Shown here: piece by piece, positions 28,261 to 36,902 of the stretch
Layout of the letters: each line of letters begins with the position of its first letter
Position numbering within the stretch: position 1 is the stretch's first letter
Source of the DNA: Methylotenera sp.
Lineage (GTDB): Bacteria > Pseudomonadota > Gammaproteobacteria > Burkholderiales > Methylophilaceae
DNA length: 64,000 bases
Reading direction: 5' to 3'
NCBI GenBank assembly: GCA_013141075.1
Contig: JABFRQ010000005.1
Location: 124,001 to 188,000 of the forward strand
Made by a program: the position numbers and the translations under genes
Notes under the pieces: generated by a model
Seen by the model: the letters and a program-made list of their open reading frames with translations, nothing else
Database searches by the model: none
Told to the model about the DNA's origin: nothing

Positions 28261-28309
28261 AATATCCGAAGAAAGGCTTATCGGTAGAGTTAGGTGGCAA
28301 ATCGCGTCG

Positions 28310-29056
28310 CTATATATCGCTTAGACTTACCCGAATAACGCTCTCATTGGCGCGTATCTCTGCCAAGGCATTTAATGCTAAGTCTTCAAGTGTTTTCATA
28401 AAGCCTTGGGGTGTTTTGCTGGAAGTCTGATGAGGCGGACTCTTCGCAAGTTGCACTGTCCAAGCTTGATGGTTTTGTGAGCTTAATGTGTAAATTACGC
28501 CATTATGCATCGGTAAGCTGTTTTGAAAACGTCTAAAGGCTTTCATGCTATTGCTGTCTTGATAGTCAAAGCCTAGGAGTCGCCATATCAATAAACCCAA
28601 CCAAATACCATGACCAAATATCACGGTTTGATTTGGCAAATGCGCCATTTCTGCCATAAATTGACTCACACGTTGGTTAAACTCTAAGAATGTATCTGCG
28701 AGTTTGCCCATACGTTGATTCACATCGGCTTCTGCCCAATACGCATCGGCTATCGGACGACGTTGTGTGCCTGTCATGCCAGTAATTAACTCATGTGAAA
28801 TAGCCGAAAACTCATTTAACCATGGTTGCACTTGCAAGGCCATTTGATGCTTGGTGCAAAAAGGCTGTGCGGTTTGGTGAGTGCGAATGAACTCAGATGC
28901 CAACACTAGAGTCGGTTCTACCTTGAGCGTATTGGCAATCGCTTGCGCTTGTTGCAATCCCTTATCAGACAAAGGAATTGTGCTGTGTTCCATGGTGATG
29001 CCGCCAGCGTTAGCAGTGCTTTCGCCGTGACGGATAAAGTAAATGGTTTTATGCAT
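28310..29056 (-). CDS. Histidine-phosphatase (PGAM/SixA-type) protein in the tns operon
   Basis: This 248-residue protein has the phosphohistidine motif FIRHGESTANAGG, the second basic segment SEFIRTHQTAQPF and the catalytic His in VIFGHGIWLGLL. The family removes phosphate from proteins or small metabolites. Its start overlaps the 3' end of the second tniQ by 8 bp, so it is translated as the last gene of the tnsABC-tniQ-tniQ operon. That is not a standard Tn7 component, and its role in transposition or host interaction is unknown. Confidence 0.85.
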   Translation of the reverse strand: MHKTIYFIRHGESTANAGGITMEHSTIPLSDKGLQQAQAIANTLKVEPTLVLASEFIRTHQTAQPFCTKHQMALQVQPWLNEFSAISHELITGMTGTQRRPIADAYWAEADVNQRMGKLADTFLEFNQRVSQFMAEMAHLPNQTVIFGHGIWLGLLIWRLLGFDYQDSNSMKAFRRFQNSLPMHNGVIYTLSSQNHQAWTVQLAKSPPHQTSSKTPQGFMKTLEDLALNALAEIRANESVIRVSLSDI

Positions 29057-30905
29057 GGGCTGACTCCAACATTTCTAACTGTTTTCTAAGATAAAAATAC
29101 TGCCGGCCACCATCAACCTGAGGGCCAGTGATGGGTTTTATCTTCAAGGTGTTCAATAGTGCCCGTGGTGATGTACCTTGTGATTTGGCTAAGGCAGCTA
29201 ATGCAACATAATGTGTGTTAAATAAAGTCAATGCAGCTTCATTGATACGTCTGCCTTCATGTGGTGTTTGAAAACTCCCAATCAAACCCACATTGACAAG
29301 GTGATACACCACTTGTTGCTTTAACCCAAGCCGTTCTGCCGCAGCATCTACAGACATAGCATTCCCAGAGTTTTTGCGATAAAGATTAAGCCAATTAGAT
29401 GTAACTACTCTATTTAAATTCACATGTCCTAACACCACTGGCTGAAGACTTATAGCATAGGTTTTTAGCTCTCCTGAAAGGAGAGCGCATATTAACGCAA
29501 TCAACTCTGTTTCTTTTAGTCGCCAACATTTAATAACCGTTGATAATGGTACTAAGACTTCAGGCTCGCTCAACGCGGGATTTAACCAAAACATTTTTAA
29601 CGACTGCTTGGAAAAGAGCCACGTTGCCACTTTTAAATGCTTACGATTTACTAAGGGCTGTATGATCCCAGCGGATACCAAAATACGCACGACTCGTTCC
29701 GAAATGGCAAGATATTTAGCTGTGCTTTGTAAATCCATCGCATCTTGGGTCATTGCCTCAATATACGGTAACTCCGCAAGATGAACGGATTTTGACTGGC
29801 GGCCCGATGGTAGCTGCATTTGATGATGCGTGATTAAATTGACTGCTGATAAATTTTTGATTAGTGAAGTTGCAACTTCAGCCCGTTTTGCCATGTACTT
29901 TAATGCTAATTGAGGATGTTGTTCAATGGTACTGGGTTTTAACCACCGATTACGTTTGCATATCAGCCCCCACCAATGACTATGTAAATACTGCTCAAAT
30001 GCATCTCGCAGGAATTGATACGGACTTTCTCTCAAATGAAAATATATAACATGATAAATACTACCGAATGTCCGTCGAATACTACTAGATATGTGTTGAC
30101 TTTGAATCGCCATGAGTAGTTTTTCAAAATTGACTGGCCAATCTTTCAATAGAAGCGCTACATTCGACATTATCGATTCTGCAGCAGATATGTTATGCAA
30201 TCCTGAAATTTGCCCTGGACGACTAGGTTGTGAGAACACGGTAAATTGACCTAAATATCGAATTAACTTTAACCAAGCATACATCTCAAGTGATGGGTAG
30301 TAGTCAACTTTCTCTTCTGAGCCAGCAAAAAATACGGCTCGGTGTAACTGTGCTATATCTTCTGAGGCGGATTTTATTATCGTATTCGCTAAGTTGTAGC
30401 CGCATTCGCTGCATTTGGAAATAGAGGCACGTTCCCACTTTTGAGCCTGTCCACACTGTGGACAGCTTTCACACAAGGTACATCCATGATGCACGCATAC
30501 GCAACAAAGCTTGATGCTCCAATACGCATGCAAATGATGCGACTTCTTTAAACACAATGGACACCAACGCATTGCACTATGATTAAATTCAGCTATGGAC
30601 AGTCCATTACAAGGTGTGGTTGCGTGCCAATATGCAGGTAAAGGGCCAAATAAGCTTTCAAATGCAAGACTACTCAATTCCAAACGCTGGCATAAATCAA
30701 CTAGCTGATTCCTATTTGCATTTTCGCGCATAGCCGTCCATAGTTGTCTTGGTGAAACAAAACCATTTGCCTCAACGACTCGTAGTAAATACCCAAAAGC
30801 AGACTCTTGAAATAGTGGGCTTGGTCGTACTAAAAAGCGATAACCAAGTAATGATGGCCCTTCAGTCACTTGAGGATTACGAAGAGCTAAAGCTTGCACT
30901 GTCAT
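29049..30905 (-). CDS. tniQ: TniQ/TnsD-family target-selection protein
   Basis: This 618-residue protein has an N-terminal TniQ domain (PLFQESAFGYLLRVVEANGF) with zinc-finger cysteines (RWCPLCLKK, CCVCVHHGCTLCESCPQCGQ, SKCSECGY) and a long C-terminal region with several helix-turn-helix-like segments. TnsD-type proteins bind a fixed chromosomal site and recruit TnsC. As the longer of the two TniQ proteins it is the best candidate for recognising the 3' end of gyrB. It overlaps the preceding tniQ by 4 bp. Confidence 0.88.
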   Translation of the reverse strand: MTVQALALRNPQVTEGPSLLGYRFLVRPSPLFQESAFGYLLRVVEANGFVSPRQLWTAMRENANRNQLVDLCQRLELSSLAFESLFGPLPAYWHATTPCNGLSIAEFNHSAMRWCPLCLKKSHHLHAYWSIKLCCVCVHHGCTLCESCPQCGQAQKWERASISKCSECGYNLANTIIKSASEDIAQLHRAVFFAGSEEKVDYYPSLEMYAWLKLIRYLGQFTVFSQPSRPGQISGLHNISAAESIMSNVALLLKDWPVNFEKLLMAIQSQHISSSIRRTFGSIYHVIYFHLRESPYQFLRDAFEQYLHSHWWGLICKRNRWLKPSTIEQHPQLALKYMAKRAEVATSLIKNLSAVNLITHHQMQLPSGRQSKSVHLAELPYIEAMTQDAMDLQSTAKYLAISERVVRILVSAGIIQPLVNRKHLKVATWLFSKQSLKMFWLNPALSEPEVLVPLSTVIKCWRLKETELIALICALLSGELKTYAISLQPVVLGHVNLNRVVTSNWLNLYRKNSGNAMSVDAAAERLGLKQQVVYHLVNVGLIGSFQTPHEGRRINEAALTLFNTHYVALAALAKSQGTSPRALLNTLKIKPITGPQVDGGRQYFYLRKQLEMLESAHA

Positions 30906-32296
30906 GCTTGAATGAGTCGCCTCAGGTAAAAGATTTCTTCTTCACTAATACTTATAAAATAAGTCATCAGTCTATTTAAAATTTCAGTTGAAGGAATTTT
31001 CTCTTGCAATGTATGTGGTACTTGCCAACGCAATATTAACCTTTTAAGAGATGGCCCAGACTCGTTTGTTTGTGACATTTCAAATAAACGATTTAAAATG
31101 TTGAGAATATTTGAGGAAGATAAAGAAAAAACCGGATCTAAATATCTATGTCTAGAGTTGGAGTACATTTCTGTTCCATCAGGTATTGGCGCAATCTGAT
31201 TAGCAATACCAAACCACCAATCGGCAAACCCATTTAAAATTGATTCCCTCTGGCTTGGCTTATATCGAGTAGTAAAAAATATGATTGCTGTATCATCAGG
31301 TATCGGCATTTGATAAGCCTCACAAAATGCTGTTAAATTTTTTTCTAATTGCTTAAGAAATGGATTGGATTGCGAGGAAATGTCTTTTATGGTTTCTAAG
31401 AATCTACCAAAATAGGTGCTGGGAGCAATGACGTTTATAAGCTGCCTACTTTGTGTCTGCTTTTTAAACAAAGCGATTATGCGTCGAATCTGACAATCCT
31501 GATCAAACATGAATCTCGCTTCTCTAAATCCAAGTTGCTTATAATCAATTTTTTCTAATTCTTTTAATCGCAACCTTTGGGGCATGTAATCATTTTTGAT
31601 TTTAAGCACGCGCCCTAAAAAATGTGCCCAATACATTGCATCGTAAATATCTTTTGAAGTATAACTAATATCCGTTGAACATTCTCCAAGCAAAGGTTGA
31701 TAATGAAGCGGACTTGGACAATCTGTTGCATTTGTTATGGTTTTTGCTACCAACACCTTCCACGCAGCCGCCATGGTCACATGCATCGCTTTTATGGATG
31801 TTGAACATCCACAGCTCCAGTCTGCTTTTAATTGACTCCATATCAAACGTTTATTACAGGTTGTACAATACTGTATGAGTTGACAACCATGTAGTGGACA
31901 GGCAACGAACAAGGGCATCTCCCAACAATACCAATGACACCCGTGCTGTTGCATACAAATAGGGCAATAACGCATAAAATTAGTCGTTAATGGATTCCAT
32001 GCTGCTGGTATCCTTTTTTTTCGCATAAACCCAAACTTCAGCATTACCCAACCGTAAATATCTATGGTGTTCGACGCACCAAAAATTTTTCCAACTTTGT
32101 CAACGTCACTTATTATTTCTCTGCCAAGGTACAGTTTTCTTATCAAGAAATTTAATTCCTTCTGTACCTTTACGTTGTTTGACGCACAAAATCTCACCAC
32201 ATATCCTACAATGCTCTCTCCCGCAAGCATCGCGGGTCGAATTGGGTATGCAGAAAACGGGATCAAATTGTCTTTTGCAGTTGCGTCTTTTTTCAT
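30902..32296 (-). CDS. tniQ: TniQ-family protein, shorter paralogue
   Basis: This 464-residue protein has the TniQ domain (RPAMLAGESIVGYVVRFC) and a zinc finger (YCPICMQQHGCHWYCWE, ACPLHGC, YCTTCNKRL). Its start overlaps the tnsC stop by 4 bp. In elements with two TniQ proteins, one serves a fixed site and the other a different target or an adaptor role. No CRISPR genes are present, so it is not an obvious Cascade partner here. Confidence 0.88.
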   Translation of the reverse strand: MKKDATAKDNLIPFSAYPIRPAMLAGESIVGYVVRFCASNNVKVQKELNFLIRKLYLGREIISDVDKVGKIFGASNTIDIYGWVMLKFGFMRKKRIPAAWNPLTTNFMRYCPICMQQHGCHWYCWEMPLFVACPLHGCQLIQYCTTCNKRLIWSQLKADWSCGCSTSIKAMHVTMAAAWKVLVAKTITNATDCPSPLHYQPLLGECSTDISYTSKDIYDAMYWAHFLGRVLKIKNDYMPQRLRLKELEKIDYKQLGFREARFMFDQDCQIRRIIALFKKQTQSRQLINVIAPSTYFGRFLETIKDISSQSNPFLKQLEKNLTAFCEAYQMPIPDDTAIIFFTTRYKPSQRESILNGFADWWFGIANQIAPIPDGTEMYSNSRHRYLDPVFSLSSSNILNILNRLFEMSQTNESGPSLKRLILRWQVPHTLQEKIPSTEILNRLMTYFISISEEEIFYLRRLIQA

Positions 32297-33234
32297 ATTG
32301 TCCGCCCTGTTTCAAATGGTTCGTTGCCTCGGTCAAGCCTTCTAAATACAAAATCTGGATGAAATGGATTTAATTTACCATCTGCCTCCCACCACACATT
32401 TTCTTTAAAGATAATCGCTAGATCTTGTGGCCCAATTTCAGTGAGTTGCATTTCCATCGCCATTCGTAAGGCGCAGGCAATCAGTTTTTTGATATATGCA
32501 ACTCGACCATCACTTGCATAATAAAGTCTTGTGCCCATTTGATCCCAGCCATACTCCCCAGTACACAATCTCACTTTTAATGAATCGCCCAGAGACATAA
32601 ATAACTGCAAACACTCTTGTGCTATCGTTACATTCTGACTTTGACCCAAAGACAAAAGTAACTTACGAGAAAAACGCCGCCTTAACTGTTCGTTCACCAT
32701 TAATAACAACTCCAACCTAGGTAGGCCTAAAAATACTGTCGGTATTTGCAACTCATCGATTAACCGTTTAAGCCAGTCACCCACCATATAATGCGTTTTA
32801 TCTTGCCCCCTATCCTGAAGATGTTGTGCTTCGTCAAACAGCACCATTTCTACCCTACATGCTTTAGCGAGTTTAATAAACGTCTCTGTTTTCTGGGATA
32901 AATTTCCCGTGCTTGGAAATGGGTGGCCAATTGCCTTCAGCATCGCCTCTACAAGGCTAGCTAGATTAACGATTGGTGGTACCGAAACTATCAATACGGG
33001 TATAACATCGCATTCGGTTATAGAAAATCGCTGGTATCGCTCATTGATCAACCGACATAAACTGCTCTTACCCGTTCCACTTTCACCTAACACTAAAAAG
33101 TTATGAGCAATGCCTGTCCTGCGGTATAAACTCAATGTATTTTCAATTTCTGTAAAAGCATTTTGAAATGGGGGAAACTGGACATACTCAGTCTCAAAAC
33201 GTTTTAACTCATCAAATAAGCCTTCAGTTAGCAT
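32293..33234 (-). CDS. tnsC: Transposition AAA+ regulator TnsC
   Basis: This 313-residue AAA+ ATPase has Walker A LVLGESGTGKSSLCRL, Walker B EMVLFDEAQHL and a sensor/arginine-finger region (LRRRFSRKLLL). TnsC links the TniQ-bound target to the TnsA-TnsB transposase and forms filaments on DNA. It overlaps tnsB by 11 bp and the following tniQ by 4 bp. Confidence 0.95.
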   Translation of the reverse strand: MLTEGLFDELKRFETEYVQFPPFQNAFTEIENTLSLYRRTGIAHNFLVLGESGTGKSSLCRLINERYQRFSITECDVIPVLIVSVPPIVNLASLVEAMLKAIGHPFPSTGNLSQKTETFIKLAKACRVEMVLFDEAQHLQDRGQDKTHYMVGDWLKRLIDELQIPTVFLGLPRLELLLMVNEQLRRRFSRKLLLSLGQSQNVTIAQECLQLFMSLGDSLKVRLCTGEYGWDQMGTRLYYASDGRVAYIKKLIACALRMAMEMQLTEIGPQDLAIIFKENVWWEADGKLNPFHPDFVFRRLDRGNEPFETGRTI

Positions 33235-35230
33235 TTTTATCCCCTCTATTTTTCATCCTGAAAGTCGGTAAGATTTCAGGCATCATGAAAGGCTGATAAA
33301 TGTTTTGCGGGATGCCTTTTTGAAGTGGCGTTTTATGCTTAGACCGTTTAGTCTGCGTTTGACTATTTTTAAGAAAATTGCCCTCTGGGTTGTTACTGTT
33401 AATACCACTCAGTTTGCCACCACGCTTGCGGTCTTTTAAATGACGACTTTTAAATAACATTTCAATATGGCTTGAGAGATCATAGCGCGCTTTGATCAGC
33501 TGTTCCTGATTGACATTAGCATCACCTTGCTCACGCAACTGCGTACGGATAAACTCGTTTTGTTGCTCAGACAGCCCACGGGCATAGGATTGATTGATTG
33601 CCTGCACTGTAATAGATTCTTCAGCATCAGGTGCCCAAACCTGAATTTCCCCTAAGTCATGCGGATCAAACAGGACACGCACTCTGACACCCTCACCATA
33701 GGCACGTAAGATACCTCCCAATGCATCACTTTGGTAACGTATCCCTTTGATTAAAATACCATCGCGACGCGCCGAACGTGTATCGACCTTACCGATACGT
33801 TTTTGCAGATCTTTGATACTCATAGGAAGTCGCAACTCTCGTGATTGCAACCCTTCATGCCACTTAGCCCATGGGGTAGTGCCTAAACCACGATGTTTAG
33901 TTTGGGCATAAATATCTAGCGCCCATTTTTCAAATATATGAGTAAACTCCCCTAAGGTTAATACCGCATGTTTTTGTGGATCATAATCTCCTCTTAAATG
34001 CCATCTGGCAAAGCTTGCGCCTGGAATCTGGCTTGCGAAGGAATAATTGAAGGTCTTTAGGAAACGCTCTACGGTACCTTTAAATCGCGGCTCATGTTTA
34101 GGGCAAAACTCCATGCGTATCCCTAAATCAAAAGCAACGCTTTCAAGTGCGTCGCTATGAAACTCCAGCCCATTATCCAACACCATTAGGTCTGGAACGC
34201 CATATGACACCCAATCATGCTCAATTTTTAAATTTGGGAACGTCCCTTTTACTGGTTGTTTGGGGAGAATTGCGTGCCGCAGCGCGGACATAACTGCTGC
34301 GGTTGAAGGATTCTCAAAACTGATGAAGTACCCTAAAATCATGCGACTAAAGTGGTCAATAATAATGGTGACTGTGGGTCGCCCTAACGGGAGAAAAGTG
34401 TTTTCATCAATCAGAAATAAATCCAGTGGGGTATGATCTATTTCGACTCTTTCAAGAATTTGTGTCGTAACTACTTTATTCTTGACCAGTCTAAATAGCT
34501 TTTCAGCCACTTTTTTGCCCAATCTCAAAATGGCCTTCTCAAAGAACTCAACTTTTGAGAACATACGATACACGGTACTTCGACTCGGCGGTTTAAGGGC
34601 TTCATCACAGAGTAGCTTAGTATTTTCTTCTTGAATTTTGCCCAACAATTTATCGTAAATACTTTTTATCGTTGTTTGTGGTGAGATTTGAAAAAGCCCA
34701 ACTGCGGTTTCAACCAACATATTAATGACATTTTTCCCGACCCTTACAACCCTTGAACCTCTCCTATCCGTTCTTGGAATCAGCGAACGTGAATCTTGAG
34801 TCGTACAAAACTTCTTGTGCCATCGGTATATCGTCGTTGCATGTGGTGGTTTTTTATCGTTAATTTCTGCGGCTGCTTTTATTATTAGTGGAACTAGATA
34901 CTCATGCGTAAATATTGGCGTCCCATTTTCATAAATACTTGTTAAATAATGCTTTTTACGTTTAACTTGTGAAAGTGTTTTTTCTGATAATTCATTGAGA
35001 GTTCTGGAGAACAATTGCTTCATTAGCTCTCCACCATGCACCTTATCAATATTCGCTTCTAGCTTGCCTTCTTTAAATTCATTTAGCAGATGCTGGCGAC
35101 TTGCAATGATGAGTTCTCCAGTCTCCATGCATTCCAATAACATTTGACCTTCTGGCGTAATCCGCTCTACTTTGTATATTTTTTTATTCCAGTTAAAAAC
35201 AGTATTCTTATGCAAGCCAAAAGTACGCAT
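33224..35230 (-). CDS. tnsB: Tn7-type DDE transposase TnsB
   Basis: About 668 residues from ATG 35,230 (AAGGAG 7 bp upstream); the ORF-track start has no room for a ribosome site. It has N-terminal HTH segments, a retroviral-integrase catalytic core with Asp in VEIDHTPLDLFLID, Asp in LMVLDNGLEFHS and Glu in FKGTVERFLKTF, then a C-terminal Mu-type domain. TnsB binds the repeated end sites and joins 3' ends to the target. It overlaps tnsA by 23 bp. Confidence 0.95.
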   Translation of the reverse strand: MRTFGLHKNTVFNWNKKIYKVERITPEGQMLLECMETGELIIASRQHLLNEFKEGKLEANIDKVHGGELMKQLFSRTLNELSEKTLSQVKRKKHYLTSIYENGTPIFTHEYLVPLIIKAAAEINDKKPPHATTIYRWHKKFCTTQDSRSLIPRTDRRGSRVVRVGKNVINMLVETAVGLFQISPQTTIKSIYDKLLGKIQEENTKLLCDEALKPPSRSTVYRMFSKVEFFEKAILRLGKKVAEKLFRLVKNKVVTTQILERVEIDHTPLDLFLIDENTFLPLGRPTVTIIIDHFSRMILGYFISFENPSTAAVMSALRHAILPKQPVKGTFPNLKIEHDWVSYGVPDLMVLDNGLEFHSDALESVAFDLGIRMEFCPKHEPRFKGTVERFLKTFNYSFASQIPGASFARWHLRGDYDPQKHAVLTLGEFTHIFEKWALDIYAQTKHRGLGTTPWAKWHEGLQSRELRLPMSIKDLQKRIGKVDTRSARRDGILIKGIRYQSDALGGILRAYGEGVRVRVLFDPHDLGEIQVWAPDAEESITVQAINQSYARGLSEQQNEFIRTQLREQGDANVNQEQLIKARYDLSSHIEMLFKSRHLKDRKRGGKLSGINSNNPEGNFLKNSQTQTKRSKHKTPLQKGIPQNIYQPFMMPEILPTFRMKNRGDKNAN

Positions 35231-35915
35231 GGTCATTCTCCTTAATAATATCAACTGTGGTTTCAGAGGTAATGGGACGTGTTAAATCAATGCTGAGCGC
35301 GCCAGACACAAACAAGCAGTAAACATTTAAATCATACTGTTGAAGCATGTGATTCGCATGGTACAAGGTGGTTGGAAAGTGTTGATGGTATATAGACAAA
35401 GCATTCTGTATTGCAGCCGAAGTTGGCCAGATGCGCCCTGCACCTGCGCATATTTGCCTTAAATTTGATAGCCTGGGTTCTTGTCGAATGACTTTTTCAG
35501 TCATTACTAGAAAATTAGCACCTAACTCTTGGTAGTGTTTTTCAATACTGTTTAATTTGTGTCTTACATTTTCATGAGCCAGACTTCCAGTATGTTTAAC
35601 TTCAATAATGACCACCTCACCTGTGCCAAGCACCAACTCAAAGTCTGGGGTATAGCGCCTAAGACCTCCTCCATCTGGATAGCAGATTGATGTAGGCTGC
35701 TCTCGATAACGTTTAACAAGGTGCGAGGCCTCAAACAATATGATTGCATCACGCTCTAACAAGCCTTCATGATCAACCATTCGCCCATTTTTACGACTTG
35801 GAAATTTTCCGCGCATGATGGTGCCCGTTGGCCGGACGACCTCTCTTGCTCGCTGATGTGTATCTCCTGCTGGTAAACGTCCATTCCAATCCCCAGCCCA
35901 TGCGTTTTTAAACAT
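35208..35915 (-). CDS. tnsA: TnsA endonuclease
   Basis: This 235-residue restriction-type nuclease has the core YTPDFELVLGTGEVVIIEVK (PD…ExK) and a C-terminal domain for TnsC. TnsA cuts the 5' ends so that, with TnsB, the element moves by cut-and-paste. It is first in the tns operon, and GGGA lies upstream of the ATG. The 240-base leader contains a weak hairpin and no gene. Confidence 0.93.
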   Translation of the reverse strand: MFKNAWAGDWNGRLPAGDTHQRAREVVRPTGTIMRGKFPSRKNGRMVDHEGLLERDAIILFEASHLVKRYREQPTSICYPDGGGLRRYTPDFELVLGTGEVVIIEVKHTGSLAHENVRHKLNSIEKHYQELGANFLVMTEKVIRQEPRLSNLRQICAGAGRIWPTSAAIQNALSIYHQHFPTTLYHANHMLQQYDLNVYCLFVSGALSIDLTRPITSETTVDIIKENDHAYFWLA

Positions 35916-36127
35916 TTCATTCCCTTCTTTGCTGAAAGTGATGGCAACACCAATCCATTCAACAAGATTTTGTTGTTTGATATTCCTGTTTTCGGACGTA
36001 GCTAGACCCGATACTGGCTATATGAACCAGCTTAAACAGTGGAAGGTTTTGATAAGGGGCTTGACGCAGAGGTGATGTAGAGAGATACTGACGTTTCTGA
36101 CATGCGTGTATCTTTACTACTCGCTCG

Positions 36128-36156
36128 ACGGGGCAAGCCTTTGGTTTGTCCCGTTT
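36128..36156. terminator. Hairpin between tnsA leader and XRE gene
   Basis: ACGGGGCAA…TTTGTCCCGT forms a stem with one G-T pair and is followed by TTTT on the plus strand. It directly abuts the XRE stop codon. No plus-strand gene precedes it, so its role as a terminator is uncertain. Confidence 0.4.
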
Positions 36157-36578
36157 TACATTGGAGTCTCCTCTTTCCTGCGACGCTTCAGTTGACGTAC
36201 GGATACCTTAGGAAATTCGTTAAGGCTGTCTTTTAATCCTAGTGCAATTCTGATTAGCTGAATTTGGATAGTTGTAAGTTCTGGTAAGCGAATGCGTAAG
36301 TCATGCATCATCCAGTAAACATCTTGATGTACATCTGTATCAATAACCGTTTTACGTTCAGAGGCTTCAACAGCCTTCAGAAGCAGGTCTTGCTCTGAGG
36401 ATGATAAGTTGAATTGTTTAATAAGTTTATTGATGAACTCTTTAGTGGGTGGACCTTTTTTTCCCAATTCAAGCGAAGAGAGGTATGTTTGTTCATATCC
36501 AATTATTTCAGCTAATTCAACCTGACGAATGCCATGTCGCATTCTTAAACCATGAAGATAATCCGCAAATGGGCTCAT
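36156..36578 (-). CDS. XRE-family HTH regulator
   Basis: This 140-residue protein has an N-terminal Cro/C1 HTH (FADYLHGLRMRHGIRQVELAEIIG, continuing YEQTYLSSLELGKKG) and a basic C-terminal tail (RQLKRRRKEE). It lies between tnsA and the defence-like operon, with a palindromic operator before its start. It may control itself, the tns operon or both. Confidence 0.85.
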   Translation of the reverse strand: MSPFADYLHGLRMRHGIRQVELAEIIGYEQTYLSSLELGKKGPPTKEFINKLIKQFNLSSSEQDLLLKAVEASERKTVIDTDVHQDVYWMMHDLRIRLPELTTIQIQLIRIALGLKDSLNEFPKVSVRQLKRRRKEETPM

Positions 36579-36590
36579 AAATAAACTCTA

Positions 36591-36645
36591 AACTTAACTA
36601 ACTAAGTTGAAGAGTATATCTAGAAGAAAAAATTGTCAAGTTATT
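36591..36645 (-). promoter_or_regulatory. Promoter and operator of the XRE gene
   Basis: On the minus strand TTGACA is followed about 15-17 bases later by TATACT/TACTCT. The inverted repeat AACTTA-actaac-TAAGTT (36,591-36,608) lies between this promoter and the ATG, a typical autorepression site. Confidence 0.55.
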
Positions 36646-36782
36646 GTTTATAAAGGAAAAAACATACATGTGTATAGATTTATACTGCTGTATGTTTAAT
36701 TTATTTATACATTTGTTAGATAATTAGAAGCCTAAGCACGAACCATTAGCACCGTTGACTGCGTGCCCTAAAATATTAGCTG

Positions 36783-36902
36783 TCGAAATTCTGTAAAGTG
36801 CGTGTAGATTATGACATTGAGAAACATTTAACTACACCGTTTGAAGACAGCATACTTGTACAGAACAAGCCACTGACAGAGTTAGACGATACCCTCAATT
36901 AA
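36783..36902 (+). pseudogene. 3' remnant of an unidentified gene
   Basis: An open frame without a credible start reads …VDYDIEKHLTTPFEDSILV…KPLTELDDTLN and then a stop. The residue choice looks coding and resembles the C-terminal end of a larger protein. It overlaps the antisense end of the methyltransferase gene by 21 bp. It probably marks an older cargo gene replaced by the present operon. Confidence 0.4.

Noticed and set aside
36001-36060. Hairpin-like TAGC...GCTA in the tnsA leader
   Set aside because: Arms are only four bases with a long loop, within chance expectation.
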